Positions 11,718-23,515 of a DNA stretch of 64,000 nucleotides are shown here, in pieces. The notes beneath the pieces are model-generated. The model was given only the letters and a program-made list of their open reading frames with translations. It was not told where the DNA came from and made no database searches. Positions within the stretch are counted from its first letter, which is position 1; every line of letters begins with the position of its first letter. The stretch comes from Prorocentrum cordatum (taxonomy: Eukaryota; Sar; Dinophyceae; Prorocentrales; Prorocentraceae): positions 549,960-613,959 of the forward strand of contig CAUYUJ010020281.1 of the NCBI GenBank assembly GCA_963575745.1, read 5' to 3'. The position numbers were made by a program, and so were the translations under genes.

Positions 11718-11923
11718 CCTGACCTCCGATGTTGTGATTTTTCTCACAACATCGACCCCAGGATGTCTGGACCCCTTCCCCGGGACTGGTTTCCCATGCC
11801 GAGTCGTTGCTTGACGGGCCCGAGGCCCAGGAGGGTCCCCTAGGGGCAAAACGTAGCGAACAAGAGCCTCCCGTCGTTTTTTTGTATGTTTCCCTTCTGT
11901 CCAAAACGCGAGGGGGTCTGGGG
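11718..11923. mobile_element. MITE family F8 with intact subterminal hairpin
   Basis: CCCTGACCTCCG opens it and CGAGGGGGTCTGGGG closes it. A perfect 11-bp stem, CGATGTTGTGA with TCACAACATCG, lies just inside the left end. In the other copies the same position has CGACGT with ACGTCG, so the stem pairing is kept. Confidence 0.75.
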
Positions 11924-11970
11924 ACACCGCGTGGATCGTTCAACCTCGAACGACGGGCAATTTTCTGATC

Positions 11971-12128
11971 TAGGGCTCCCAACTTCGCGCTTCGCGCTGC
12001 GCGAAGCGCGAATAACTTCGCGCTCTCGCGCCGCCCTCCCAAAGGGAGAATAGGAGGACGAGGAGGAGGGGGAGAAGGAACGAGGACCGCGAAGCGCGAA
12101 TAACTTCGCGCCCTCGAGGGAACCCTTG
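11971..12128. mobile_element. Foldback element F4 (AAGGGCTCC ends), copy A
   Basis: Between direct repeats CTGATC (11,965-11,970 and 12,129-12,134) lies a compact foldback. AGGGCTCCCAACTTCGCG is followed by the palindrome CTTCGCGCTGCGCGAAG, a purine tract, and then AACTTCGCGCCCTCGAGGG and CCCTTG. Confidence 0.9.
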
Positions 12129-12296
12129 CTGATCGCCATGCCGCTCCCTGGTGGCCGACCCTGGACCCGTGGAGGGATCGCCGCCGCCGCCGGCTCGACG
12201 CGAGCCTGCCGCACGACGGTGGGCTCTCCACGGGAGAGCCCGTGCCTCTCGCCGGACCTCCCACGTGCTTGGTTTGCTCTTGTTTGTCGGGGAGAC

Positions 12297-12482
12297 GTAA
12301 GACCCGGGTACGGGGGACTCGGAAATCCCCGACGAGGTCGTCAAAAAAATGACGAGGCCGAGCCTGCATTTTGACGAGGCCTCCCGCTGCGAACATCCCA
12401 CGAAACTCCTCCTCGTCAAAATCCGAGTCGCGGTCGTCAAAAAACGATGGCGAACCCGAGTCCCGGTAAACCCGGGTCTTAC
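12297..12482. mobile_element. Inverted-repeat element, GTAAGACCCGGGT ends
   Basis: GTAAGACCCGGGT at the left is the reverse complement of ACCCGGGTCTTAC at the right. GGACTCGG and CCGAGTCC extend the pairing inward. The interior has repeated GACGAGG and GTCGTCAAAAAA words. Only this copy is seen in the window. Confidence 0.6.
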
Positions 12483-13619
12483 GCTCCCCCGAGTTTGGCC
12501 TCAGCGCGGGGTCCTCGAACATCCCGACCCCCTTCCCCAGGTCCAGTCTTTCGGTCGCGCATCGTTTGTGTCCTTGGTCAGTGGGCCCGCAGAAATCAGG
12601 AACCAGGAGTGAAGTGTCCCGTCCAGAGGAATCAGGAGCGGCGTCGCCGCACACCCAACACCTCGCAGCCTTAGCGCCCTCAAATGAAACATAATAATAG
12701 GAAGCAACACGAACCCGCGTCACACAAGGCTCGCGCTACTCGGGTACGTGAAACCCTCAACCTCCGTCAGACATGCGTCCCGAACGTCTTTGGATAACGC
12801 GCTCACGTGTCTTCATCGTCTCAGAGAGGGGTCCTGAAGTATCCTGGCACATTCCCTAAGGCTTTTGCTTGCCGGTCGCGGACGGTTAGATCCTGTTCCT
12901 GTCTGGGGCCCCTTCCTCCACCTGCGGAGAAAAGCAACGCAATTTTGACCCCCATCCCCCAATCGAAGCGCGTGAGACTTGCACGCAGGGGCGAAAGCTT
13001 CTCGAAGCGCTTGTGCGCAAAAACACCCGTCGCAGTGGAGGAATCTACAACACCGTGCAGATTCGTGCGACTGCGACAGGAGCAGGATGAGGAAGATCAT
13101 TCAACGGCCACGAGCCTCAGGAAGCAATTATCGATCCCCCTGGTGTTATCGATAGCACCGAACCCCCTCATTAATTTTGGAGGAGATGCTACCACCGAAA
13201 TAGCTCCCCTGTGATATCTTAGCACACCGAACAAGTCAGTTCCTTCCCAGGTGGGGGCGGCATCGTGGCCCTGGGAGTGCCCAAGCATCGTCAGTTCCCA
13301 TGGATCGTGGCCCTGGGAGCGCGGGCGCCGAGCCATTGGCAAGGGTCGCGTCCCCTGGGAGCGCGGACGCAGCGAGGAGGAGGAGGACCAGGCGACGAGC
13401 GCAAGAAGAAACGTCGTCACCGACCACGGCTAAACAGACCCCGCGGCCTCCTCGCACGCGGCCTGCGAACAAGTTTGCGCTCACCGCAGCAACTGGAACC
13501 TCACAATGGAAGCGAGAGCTCGGGCTTCCGCCTCGCTCGGCACGACAGGCTGGTCCGCTCTCCGCGAATGGATCTGCTTGTAGAGAGAAGGGTGGCCGCG
13601 GCAGGACCCCGCGGCCCCT
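12483..13619. other. Unassigned DNA
   Basis: No repeat or gene is recognised. A 135-codon plus-strand frame at 12,807-13,214 has no motif and an unusual composition. CCCTGGGAGCGCGG is repeated at 13,265-13,370. Confidence 0.4.
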
Positions 13620-13791
13620 CCGTCGGGAGCGGCCAAGAGGGGGGTGTCCAAGAAGGGGGGGGGGTACAAATCATGACCGGCGGCATGTGCGCTGCCCAGC
13701 GGGGGGGCCAGGGACGTAATGAAATAAGAAGAGGCGCCATGAGATCTGGGGAGATCTCATGGCCCCCGCCATGATATCCACCCCCCCTAGT
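13620..13791. repeat. Dispersed repeat, pair member 1
   Basis: GGCCAAGAGGGGGGTGTCC, CATGACCGGCGGCATGTGCG, GAAGAGGCGCCATGA and CATGATATCCACCCCCCC match 56,440-56,602 in order and spacing. Confidence 0.75.
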
Positions 13792-14808
13792 CATCACCCC
13801 CCTCTTTTCCGCCCCCGACTCCGGCCCCCTCTCGACGCTGTGCTCGCCAAGGAGAGCCGGCGGCGAAACAACGGAGGAAGCGGGAGCACAAGGACACCAG
13901 GCAGCAGAGCAAGCCGACAGGCCGAGGGCATGGTCGGGGAGCGGCGGCGAGGGCCTGGGGGGGGAGACGCGGCAGGAGGAGGAGGAGGACGACCGAGGCG
14001 GGCTGCCCCCGCTGCCTACGACCGCGGCGAAGGAGCCGCAGGGTCCAGAACGAGCCGCCCCTGGTCCTCGGCTGTGATGCCTCTGCTCGGCTGTCCTGTC
14101 CTCCGACCCCGCTGGCCCCGTGTGCTCCTCCGTCTTTGTCTAGAAAGCAGAACATCCACCCCCATAATAAGCATCCCGACAAGCGAAGCCGTTTAGTAAA
14201 CGTACCCATGGAAGGAATCGAACAGGGCAGGGCTGTTTAGTAAACGCCCAGGGCTGTTGAATAAACGCGAATTGTCGGGGTCGGGGTGGGTTTTCCACCC
14301 TTGATTGCCTGCCGCCTCCTCCTCCCCTGTGAGCGCTCGGAATGGATACAGAGACAAACAGGCACGATGATTATCAAGAACTGTTGTCCAGCATCGACAG
14401 CGGCCGCTGTTGGGCAGGCGGCCTTCTGCCTCAAATGCGCAACGTGCGCGGCGACACCGCCAACGAGTCCTGTTCAATAGGGACAAGAGCTTGAACAGGA
14501 ACTGCTGTCGGTCTTTGTGCACATTCTTTCCGTGCCCACTCTGGTCGTCCCGATCCTCTTCCGATTTCCGCTTCAGTTCCGCTCTGGGGGGGGGGTCGGC
14601 TCCTGGGGAGGTGGGCGAAGATCAGGCCGGGAGGAAGTGGGAGAGCCTGGGTCCATGGCGACTTCCCGGCGGACCGAGGCCCAGGGCAGAGGTCGCTATG
14701 TTCTATGAGAAGCACATGTTTTTGGTGGGGGAAAAGGAACTGCGCCTCCCCTCCCCTCTTCCCCCTGTGGGCGTCGCTTGAAGGGGGGGCGAGGCACAGG
14801 GGGCAGAA

Positions 14809-15019
14809 TAGGCGACGAGCCCAGGGGGGAAATGAGAAGGAGAAGGCCTTCTCAGAAGGCCGCGGGACTTCTTAGAAGTCCGGGGGGCTTCTGAGACGTT
14901 TCCTTTGGCTATTTCGAATACAGACAGAACTTCTCAGAAGCCCTCTCAGAAGTCCAGAAACTTCTCTGAAGCCTCGGAAGTCCCGCCCCTTCTTATTTCC
15001 CCCCCGCGCCCGCCGCCGA
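14809..15019. mobile_element. MITE family F2 (TCGGCGGCGAGC ends) with 5-bp duplication CAGAA
   Basis: The left end is TAGGCGACGAGC and the right end GCGCCCGCCGCCGA. CAGAA flanks both sides (14,804-14,808 and 15,020-15,024). The interior is full of nested AGAAGGCCTTCTCAGAAGG-type palindromes. The second copy is at 30,668-30,869. Confidence 0.85.
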
Positions 15020-15107
15020 CAGAAAGGGTGCGCTTCTCGGGCCCTGCAAGCTTCCTTTTGGGCCCTGGAGGGCCCCTGCAGGGGCCCTGGAGGGCCCCCT
15101 CTCTGCA

Positions 15108-15168
15108 CCTCCTCCTCCTCCTCCTCCTCCTCCTCCTCCTCCTCCTCCTCCTCCTCCTCCTCCTCCCC
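15108..15168. repeat. CTC microsatellite
   Basis: About 20 CTC units. Confidence 0.9.
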
Positions 15169-15326
15169 TCGCTGCTCGGGGAGCACACGCAGCATCACTG
15201 ACGCGCCGCCGTGGGGAGAGCCCATCGGCGTGCCACTGCTGGAGAAAAACGCCGGGCACTCCGACGAAGACGAAAGAGCAACGCGCCGATGGGCTACCAA
15301 CGGCAGCGTGCCATTGATACTTCTTC

Positions 15327-15489
15327 AAGGGCTCCCAACTTCGCGCTTCGCGCTGCGCGAAGCGCGAAGTGCGAATAACTTCGCGCTCTCGCGCCGCCTC
15401 CCAAAGGAGAAGAGGAGGATGAGGAGGAATCGGAGCCGAACCGCGAAGCGCGAAGCGCGAATAACTTCGCGCCCTCGAGGGCGCCCTTG
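15327..15489. mobile_element. Foldback element F4, copy B
   Basis: Direct repeats CTTCTTC lie at 15,320-15,326 and 15,490-15,496. The structure matches copy A, with an extra GCGAAGCGCGAAG in each half. Confidence 0.9.
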
Positions 15490-15684
15490 CTTCTTCTCCC
15501 TCTCGAGCTGCCCCCCCGATGCATCGTCCCCCCCCATTGCGCGACGCCCAACCCTGGCCGTGTGCGGCACGGAGCGCCGCGCGGTGGACACACCCATCAT
15601 CTCGTCTTGCCCGGCACCCGCTGCACCACAGAACGCTCCCATCCCGCCCCGCCTGCTGCTGCGCCTTCCTGCTCCGCGCAGGAG

Positions 15685-15831
15685 GCATCTGTACACCACC
15701 ACCCTGCCAGGCCAAGGCCGTCCCGGCCCTGGAATGGTGTGTACGCCATCCTGGCCGAGGCCAAAAGGGTCTGTACACCATCCAGGGGCCCAGGATGGCC
15801 CCAGCCTGGCACGGCGGTGGTGTACGGATGC
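15685..15831. mobile_element. Inverted-repeat element, GCATCYGTACACCACC ends
   Basis: GCATCTGTACACCACCACCC at the left pairs with GGCGGTGGTGTACGGATGC at the right. A second inverted pair (GGTGTGTACGCCATCC and GTCTGTACACCATCC) is nested inside, giving a cruciform-like layout. Confidence 0.65.
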
Positions 15832-16287
15832 TTTCGTCGGATCTTCGTTCTTCGCTCTGCGCCCCCCTTTGGCGGCGCGCAATGCGGAGTCAGGGGGAGG
15901 CGGGAAGGCTTCTAAGAGGGAGGCTGCTTCTAAGAGGCCTTCCCAGGAGGTGGGGGGAGGGCAAAAGGCCGCGTCCGACTGTATCTCGCGCCTGGCATCC
16001 CACGCGTCTGTGCCATTGCGTTCGAGAACACGAACGCAACCAACACCACATGTACTCCCTGTGCCTCTGCTGCCCGCAGTACAACTGTTGCGAGAAGTGC
16101 ACAATGTTTTCGCACCGTCGAGGCTGCCGTTGCCACTACCATGACTCGCGCTGATTGCAGCGGATCTGAGATCGCCAACCCGACTGCTCGAGCAATTGAG
16201 CATACGCACCCGCCCGCCCGCAACCTGCTGGCAGGGCTCGAGAGGGCGGCCGTGCGACACCTCGGCGGACCGACTCAACCAAGTAAG

Positions 16288-16444
16288 CAAGGGCTCCCAA
16301 CTTCGCGCTTCGCGCTGCGCGAAGCGCGAAGTGCGAATAACTTCGCGCTCTCGCGCCGCCTCCCAAGGGAGAAGAGGAGGATGAGGAGGAATCGGAGCCG
16401 AACCGCGAAGCGCGAATAACTTCGCGCCCTCGAGGGCGCCCTTG
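16288..16444. mobile_element. Foldback element F4, copy C, with 15-16-bp target duplication
   Basis: CAAGGGCTCCCAACTTCGCG through GGGCGCCCTTG is bracketed by GACTCAACCAAGTAAG on both sides (16,272-16,287 and 16,444-16,459, the first G shared with the element end). This is a far longer duplication than at the other F4 copies. Confidence 0.95.
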
Positions 16445-16468
16445 ACTCAACCAAGTAAGAGTAACGGA

Positions 16469-16650
16469 CCCAGACCCCCGACGTCATGAATTTCTCATTG
16501 CGTCGACCCCGTTGAAGGTCTCGACCCGCTCCCCTGGATCGGCTTCTCGTCCCGAGTCTTTTTGTTTGAGGGCCCCGAGGCCGGGCAAAAAGACACCCCC
16601 AGGGGCCGAAGACAGCGAAAAACCCCCTCCCGTCGTGACTTCTGTCTTGG
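16469..16650. mobile_element. MITE family F8, right end missing
   Basis: CCCAGACCCCCGACGTCATG opens it and the block through CCCCTCCCGTCGTGACTTCTG is intact. The terminal GAGGGGGTC is absent. A second partial copy with the right end is at 16,905-17,033. Confidence 0.65.
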
Positions 16651-16904
16651 GCGTGGCTTCATGGGGGGGTCACAAATGGGGGGGTCAGAAACGGTCCCCT
16701 TTCGTGCCCCTTTCGGGCCCCTCCGGAGCCCCAGGGGGCTCGTTTAGGCACCGTTTGGGTACCTTTTCGGACCACCCTCGCCACCCTCCCATTTATGACC
16801 CCCCCATTACCCCCAGGGATCTTTGGGGCGATCGATCACAGATGGGGCGAGCATTTTTGTCAGTCCCCCCGTCGGGGCCAGAATCCTCGTGAGGGGTGTC
16901 GTTT

Positions 16905-17033
16905 TTTAGCCCTCCCAGGAGTCGAAAAAAGACCCCTCCAACCACCCGCGAAAGGACCTCTCCAGGTCCGAAAACAGCAAAACCCCCTCCCGTCGCGACT
17001 TCTGTCGTTGCCCGAGGGGGTCCGGGGAGCGGG
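16905..17033. mobile_element. MITE family F8, right-half fragment
   Basis: CCGAAAACAGCAAAACCCCC then CGTCGCGACTTCTG and CCCGAGGGGGTCCGGGG match the right half of the family. Confidence 0.55.
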
Positions 17034-17184
17034 ACCCCCCTGAGTGCAGGCACCGGCTCGGGAGCAAGCTCTTCGGAAGTCCGCCCTTGCGCTCCGTGGG
17101 CCGGCGCGCGCGGCTTCCTCTCGTTCCGGGGTCCGCGCGGCGCAGAGCCCCCCCCTCTCCCCAGGCGCGCGGAAGGCGCCAGAG

Positions 17185-17356
17185 TCGGGGATGGACAGAC
17201 CCCCCTTTAGTAAAACGTGGTCTAGTGAAAACGCCCTGAGGCCCAAACCTGGCGGGCGCAGGCCTGGAAAATAACGGCCACGGCGCCCTCTCGAGAACCG
17301 AAAACGGACAATTCACTAATCGACGTGTCACTGTTGGGGGTTCTGTCCACCCCCGA
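17185..17356. mobile_element. MITE family F1, copy 3 (172 bp) with 5-bp target duplication CAGAG
   Basis: It is the same length as copy 2 and differs from it at only a few bases. CAGAG lies at 17,180-17,184 and 17,357-17,361. Confidence 0.92.
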
Positions 17357-17577
17357 CAGAGGGGCGCCGACGAGGAGGGTCCCGGGCGCACACCTCTGCG
17401 CGGAGCTCCGGAAGTTTGTTTACTCGCGCCTGCAATATCTCTCGTGGCCCTTTTGGAGGAAGCGGGTCCACTTGACCGTACTGCAAGGGGGAGAGAGAGA
17501 GAGAGAGACATACTGAGAAGCGATGATGGAAGTCTTGCCCTCGAGACGCTCATGCACTGCGGCACTGGAATGCTGTC

Positions 17578-17625
17578 CTGCTGGGTAGCCAGCTGGGGTT
17601 CCCTGCGGAGTGGCGCCGTACATGC
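17578..17625 (-). CDS. Candidate mini-exon, GMYGATPQGTPAGYPAG (partial)
   Basis: The minus strand reads CACACTGGAG|GCATGTACGG and ends TACCCAGCAG|GACAGC. The 48-nt segment has phase 1 at both ends and a split first Gly codon (G|GC), as at 8.2, 10.5, 11.6 and 24.5 kb. The frame is also open upstream and downstream, so true limits are uncertain and a GA donor would be non-canonical. Confidence 0.3.
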
Positions 17626-17907
17626 CTCCAGTGTGCGGCCGCAGCATCGACAGGAACGCACAACATGCAAGAACTGATGGGGAAGGCCTAGGTGAGCTGG
17701 GACAACAAAACATGCGTGCCCAAAATCGATGCCTTACTATGTCAGATCTGTATGTCTGCTTGAACATATGTTGGCAACATCAACATCGAAACCGGCCGTC
17801 GCCACACCGGGGTCGAGACAAATGCGAATCGGAACGCGCGTGCGCGCCTTCCGAGAGAAAGCCTCTCCCAAACGCGGGCACGGAAAGCTGGTGCGAAGGA
17901 ATCGGAG

Positions 17908-18080
17908 GAGAAGGATGAGGAGGAGGAGGAGGACGAGGAGGAGGAGGAGGCGAGATGAGAGAGGAGGGAGGAGTGATAAGAGATGGGAGATAAGAGAGGA
18001 GGAGGAGGAGGAGGAGCAGGAGGAGGAGGAGGAGGAGGAGGAAGAGGAGGAGGAGAAGGATGAGGAGGAGGAGGAAGATT
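17908..18080. repeat. GGA microsatellite, imperfect
   Basis: GAGGAGGAG units with AGA and GAT interruptions. Confidence 0.85.
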
Positions 18081-18623
18081 TCCTGCGTGAATCAGCTCTC
18101 CCCGCATCTTTGGCGGCCAGCCTGCACGGTCCCTGTCGCGGAGGCCTGGCCACAGCGGCTCAAAGGGGCGCCCGATGCGCAACGGGCCGTCTGCGAGAGG
18201 CCCTCCGGGAGGACCCGCCAAGAAGAGCCAAAACGTCGAACAACCTTGGAAGCGGCCAGGGAATCTGCGCTGCACGGGCCCCGAGGAACTCGGCCAGGGG
18301 AGGGGGACGAGGGCAAATCCTTTCAAAATCGCTCCTCGGACCCCCTTCCCAGTGTCGAAACTGACAAAGTCCCACCAGCTCTCTGGGTGGAGACGGTTTA
18401 ACGGGTTTCCTCTTCCATCGTCCCTCTTCCCCTTCGGGGAGGGCTTAACGGCCTTCCTCATTATTGGAATACCCCCCCCACCCGACCTGCACCCAACTCG
18501 GACCCATGCGGGCACCCATGCGCCCCACGCCTCATCATCCCTGCAAAGACCTTCTCCTGAGACGTACCTAACCCTTTCTAAACACGTGGCGGCTATAGTA
18601 AAGACCGCCCAATACTAACGACC

Positions 18624-19465
18624 ATGATGACATACCCGCACTTCGCAGCCCCCCAAGGAGCCGCTAAATCTCGGCTGGGTCTGCGTGATACCCCTCCGCT
18701 GGGCCTCCCAGGGACCCGCGGCAGTGAGGACAGATGCGCAGTTCGCAACCCACCAGGAAGCCGCAAGGTCTGGACGGGGGTCCGCGTAACACCCCACTCC
18801 GTTGGAAGTCCCAGGAGCCTACGGATGTGGCGACAAATGCGCAGTAGTTCGCAGCCCCCGAGGGAACTGCGAGGTCTCGACGGGACCCGCGTGATACCCC
18901 ACTACGCTGGACCTCCCAGGAGCCCACGAAGTGGCGACCGATGTGCACGTCGCAGCCCTCCAGGGAGCCGCGAAGTCTCGGCGGGATCTGCGTGACACCC
19001 CACTTCGCTGCACCTCCCAAGAGCCCGCGAAATTGGCGACAGTTCGCAGCCCCCCCGGGGAGCCGCGAGGTTTCGGCTGGGTCTGCGTGACCCCCACACT
19101 CCAGGACCCCACCAACATGGCGACAGATGCGCAATTCGTAACCCGGCGGGGAGCCGCGAAGTCTCGACGGGATCCACGACACACCCCAATCCGCTGGGCC
19201 TCCCGACAGCCAACGAACAAACGGCGACAGATGCGCAATTCTCAGCCCCTGAAGGAGCCGCGAAGTCTCGACGGGATCCGCGTGATACCCGACTCCGGAC
19301 CTCCCAAGAACCAACGACAATGGCGACAGATGCGCACTTCGCAGCCCCCCAGGGAGCCGCGAAGCCTCGACGGGATCATCGTGACGCCTCAATTCGCTGG
19401 ACCTCCCAGACGCCTACGAAAGTGACGACACTTGCGCACTTCGCAGCCCCGCATGGAGCCGCGAC
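18624..19465 (+). repeat. 104-bp satellite array 1 (about 8 units)
   Basis: Landmarks CTGCGTGATACCCC, GCTGGACCTCCCAGGAGCC and GCGACAGATGCGCA recur at about 18,697, 18,801, 18,905, 19,009, 19,100, 19,193, 19,295 and 19,396, mostly 101-104 bp apart with two units near 92 bp. The units are clearly diverged. An inverted array of the same unit is at 22,740-23,515. Confidence 0.9.
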
Positions 19466-19830
19466 GAGGAGGAGGAGGAGGATGAGGAGGAGGAGGTGGG
19501 GGAGTAGGAGGAGGGGGAGGAGGCGGAGCAGGAGGAGGAGAAGGAGGAGGAGCAGGAGGAGGGGGCGGGGGAGGAGGCGGAGGAGGGGGAGGGGAGGAGG
19601 AGGAGGAGGAGGAGGAGGAGGAGGAGGAGGAGGAGGAGGTGGAGGAGGAGGAGCAGGAGGAGGAGGAGGAGGAGGAGGAGGACGAGGAGGAGGAGGAGGA
19701 GGAGGAGGAGGAGGAGGAGGAGGAGGAGGAGGAAGAGGGGGAGGAGGAGGAGCAGGAGGAGTAGGAGGAGGATGAGGAGGAGGCGGCGAAGGAACCAGAG
19801 AAGGTGGAGGAGGAGGGAAGGAGATGAGAA
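19466..19830. repeat. GGA microsatellite
   Basis: Nearly continuous GGA/GAG units immediately follow satellite array 1. Confidence 0.9.
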
Positions 19831-20483
19831 GAGGAGGAGGGGGGATGCGGGAAGGACGGAAGACCACAGTGCTCTATTCAAAACGAGAGCCCAGCACAAG
19901 TGGGTTTGGAACAATGCAACGTACACTTTGCCTCCAACTCTGGAGCATGCCTGCATAGTTTTGTCAAGGAGTGCGGGGATGTCAACATACTGCCTGATGT
20001 GTGCAGGCCCAGAGCCCGTTTGGACCGGAAATAACGACCAGCTCATGTTGCCAAGGACAGCGCGGTGGGGCGGCTTACTGCCTGCTGTGCGCAGGCCCTT
20101 CAAACAAATGCAAACCTGTCGTGGGTATATATCCGTACACAACATACCCGCTGTCACTTTGCAATGGTTGTTGGCAGGGACTGTGGGAAGGTCGACATGT
20201 TACCCAATGTGGCGCACCTGGTGCGCGTGGCGCAGCTGGCATGTGCGGCGCACCGCGCGGGCTTCGCGCAGCTGGCTGGCGTCTGCATTGGTTCTCGATG
20301 GTTGTCGATGACGGCCTCCCTCCATGCTGAGACTCGGGTGCTGCTTCTGTGCTGGGAGGGCGGGTGGGACCGAGCGAGACGGCGTGTTGCTTGTGGGCAG
20401 CTCGGCCCCTCCCCCCTAACCCCCTCCCTTGTGGTCTGGAGGGGAGGGCCCGCGCCCGATTGGAGCGTCCAAGGTGACCCACG

Positions 20484-21045
20484 ATGGGTCCAAGAGAGCC
20501 TCAAAGAGCCGAAGATGACTTCCAGGATGGCTCTATGTGGCTCAAGATGACTTCCAGCATGCTCCAAGAGGCCCCAAGACCGCCCGAAGGCGGCTCCACG
20601 TGGCCACGGAACCTCCCTAGGAAGCCAACAAGAGTCCAGAATCTTCCCACCACCAAGATCAGATCAATGGTCTGTGTCTTCTCGCCGGGTGCAGGAGGCG
20701 ATTTCAGGAGCTCTATGGGGGAGCCCAAATTAGGGCCCCCCCCTTTCTTTGACCTGACCGATGTCCTCCAACATGGCCCGAAGTCTCTGAAGCGTGCCCC
20801 AAGAGGGCCCCAAGAGGCGCTCAGGAGGCCCCAGGAAACCCTCAAGATGTCCCCCAGAGGCTCCCACGAGACTCCAAAAAAGCCCGAAGATGTTCCCCTG
20901 GGGCACTCAAGATGAACCAAGAGGCCCCCAGGACCGCCAAGAGGTCTCCAAGACGCCCCAAGAAGACTCCAAACAACTCTCAGGAGACATCCGAAGAGAC
21001 TCCGAGACGCATCCAAGAGGCCTCTGGTCTCTCTGCTCGCCCGTC
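20484..21045 (+). repeat. CCAAGA-periodic degenerate repeat, copy 1
   Basis: Words such as CCAAGAGGCCCCAAGA and CCAAGACGCCCCAAGA recur about every 15-30 bp. The end, CTCTCAGGAGACATCCGAAG through GACTCCGAGACGCATCCAAG, is shared with 33,505-33,560. Confidence 0.75.
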
Positions 21046-22739
21046 TCCTCCTTCTCTTCCTCATCCGCCTATTCCTCCTCCTCCTCCTCCTTCCTCTCTC
21101 CCTCATACCTCCACAATCACACAATCTGACTACTACTATCCTCTCTCCCCTGATGACGTCCGGGAGATATCCGGCCCTCCTCCGCGTATTGTTTTTTATA
21201 TACAAGATTCCAGGGAAATCGGGTTTCGCAGTTTTTTCCCAAAATGCTGCTCCCGCTGAAGCGCTAGCCTCATTTTCGAGCTTCCGCTCGTTCCGAATCG
21301 TGGTCCCGCTGCAGCGTTGGCCTCATTTCCTCGCTTCCGCTCGTTCCGAATCATGCTCCCGCTGCAGCGCTGGCATTCCTTCCAAATCGGCCCTCAAATC
21401 TAGAAAATGCCCCCCCCCCCCCCCCGAAAAAACTATCGGAAGCGTTTACACATTCGGTATCAGTTCTGGTTTTTTGGGTCGCAGAAGCCGCCCCCACTTT
21501 GGGGCGTCGTTGATTTCAGGAGTGAATGAAAGGGGGGAGCCCCGTTTATGCTTTGAGAAGGCGATGTTGGAAGCAGAGCCAGCGGGTGCTCTCCATCAGC
21601 CCCGCCTTGTGTTGAGCTTTTCGGGAAGCGCATGGAGCTAGAGATGAAACCACGACTCCAGACCAGCCCAGACCTCTCGAAGACGATCCCCTTACCCTTC
21701 AATGAACCCAGCGCCATGCCATGACATGATGTGCAGTGCTGAGTTCTGCGCCGCTGTGCGATGCCATGCTTTGCGTTGCAATGCTTTGTGATGAAATCCT
21801 TCACTGCGCACTGCCACGCCATGCTATGGCATGCTACGCTCTGCCGTGCTCTTCTACGCCATTACATGCCATGCTCTACAATGCATTGCGTACCCTCTCG
21901 CGATCATTGCCCTGCTCGACATCCGACTGTGCAAATAGAGAGGATATCTACGCCATGGTAAGGAATGGGAGGGATGGGTAGGACCTCAGATATGACGCGA
22001 GCGCACTTAGCTTGTTTACCTCCCCCTCCCCCTACTCCTCCGCCTTCTTTTTCTGCTCCTCCTCCTCCTCCTTCTCCTCCTCCTTTTTGTCCTCCATCCT
22101 CCCCCTCTTGGGGTATGACGGCTTTCCCAGCCCTGTACTCCAATGCATGATCCCCCACATCCCTGATCAGGGCAACTTGCCTGGGCATCGTTTCTGGATG
22201 GGGCTGGTGGGGTTACTCGAAGCGACTAGATAAAATTCCTGGAGCTGCGTCGAACAATGAGGACGAGACGACGAGAATGACACTTTCTATCATCTCTCTA
22301 GCCGTAGCCAATACCGGGCCACCTCAGATCCCTGGCCGGCTCCAAGAAAAACGAAGAATATTTAAATGAATTGGTTTGGCTTCTCACCGATGAGCAAAAC
22401 AATTGGCGAATAATGAGCTTGGAAATACGGTCTGGCGTAGCCAATCAAACCCAAATTCTTGCAAACGGGCCGCCTGCCCATCGGCATGCCTCTTCATGCT
22501 TTTCCTCATGCGTTGCACGCCGTCTGCAGCTTTTCTTACTGTGGGTGATCTCCGTCCTTTATTTTATCCTCCTTTCTGTGATGCCCGTTCCTTCTCCTCA
22601 CGGCCCTCATCACTTTTTCCCAACGCTCCCGCGCTGCGTTCTCGTCTGGAATAGATCATTGCTTCTGCCTCCTCCTTCCTCCCACCTGATGTTCCCCCCC
22701 CCCTCAAACCTGCTATTTGAAAACCTCATACCGCGCTCC
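21046..22739. other. Mixed unassigned DNA with a degenerate ATGCT-type repeat
   Basis: A CCGCTGCAGCGYTGGC motif recurs at 21,250-21,380. Pentamer-like GCTATGC and CCATGCT words fill 21,715-21,895. A short CTC tract lies at 22,050-22,090. No gene is supported. Confidence 0.55.
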
Positions 22740-23515
22740 CTGGGGACTGCCAAGTGCCACCACTGTCGTGAGCCCCTGGGGGGTCTAGCGGAGTGGTGCC
22801 CTATGCAAGCCAGAACTTGCGGAGCTGCCGCCACCTTCCCGGGCCCTGGGGAGGTCGAGAGCGGAGCGGTGCCTTACGCAGGTCAGAGCGAAACCTCGCC
22901 CTGTCTGTGCGCTGCCAGCTGCGAAACTGTCGCCACTTTCGCGGGCCCCTGGGAGGTTCAGTCGCGTGGTGTCTTACGCAGATTAGAGTGATGCCTCGCC
23001 TTCCATGGGTGCTGTTGCCTATGCACCTGTCGTTCTTTCTTGGGTTTTCTGGGAGCTCACGCGGAGCGGTGTCTTTCGCAGATCAGACTGGCACTTAGTT
23101 TCGTTCGGTGCTGTAAACTGCCCAGCTGTTACCTCTTGCGTGTGCTCAGTCGAGGTCCATCGACGAGGCGCCTCACCCAGATCAGAATGCGACCTCGACC
23201 TCCCTGGGTGCTGCCAACTGCGCGACAGTCGCCACGTTCGTGTCTTCGGTCAATCAAGATGAAGCTTCGGCCCCCCTTATCTGCTGCCAACTGAGAAACT
23301 GTCGCCACTTTCGTGGGCCACTGGGGGGTCTAGCGGAATGGTGTCCACTCAACTGTCAGTGCTATGGCGTGCCCCTGGAACGTCCTTCCTGGGGGCTAGC
23401 TGCGCCACTGCCACCGCTTTCCTGAGCCCCTCGAGATCCAGCGGAATAATGCCCGACGCGGACCGTAATGAAATGAGACTTCGCCCTGCCTGGGTGCTGC
23501 CAACTGCGCAACCGA
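22740..23515 (-). repeat. 104-bp satellite array 2, inverted and more diverged
   Basis: The reverse complement of GGGCCCCTGGGAGGTTCAG and TGTCTTACGCAGATTAGA matches the CTGCGTGATACC and GACCTCCCAGGAGCCC landmarks of array 1. Units recur roughly every 100 bp at 22,844, 22,949, 23,045 and 23,149. Confidence 0.8.

Noticed and set aside
12001-16419. Repeated peptide with SRFALREARSANNFALS
   Set aside because: It comes from the F4 foldback palindrome in several copies.
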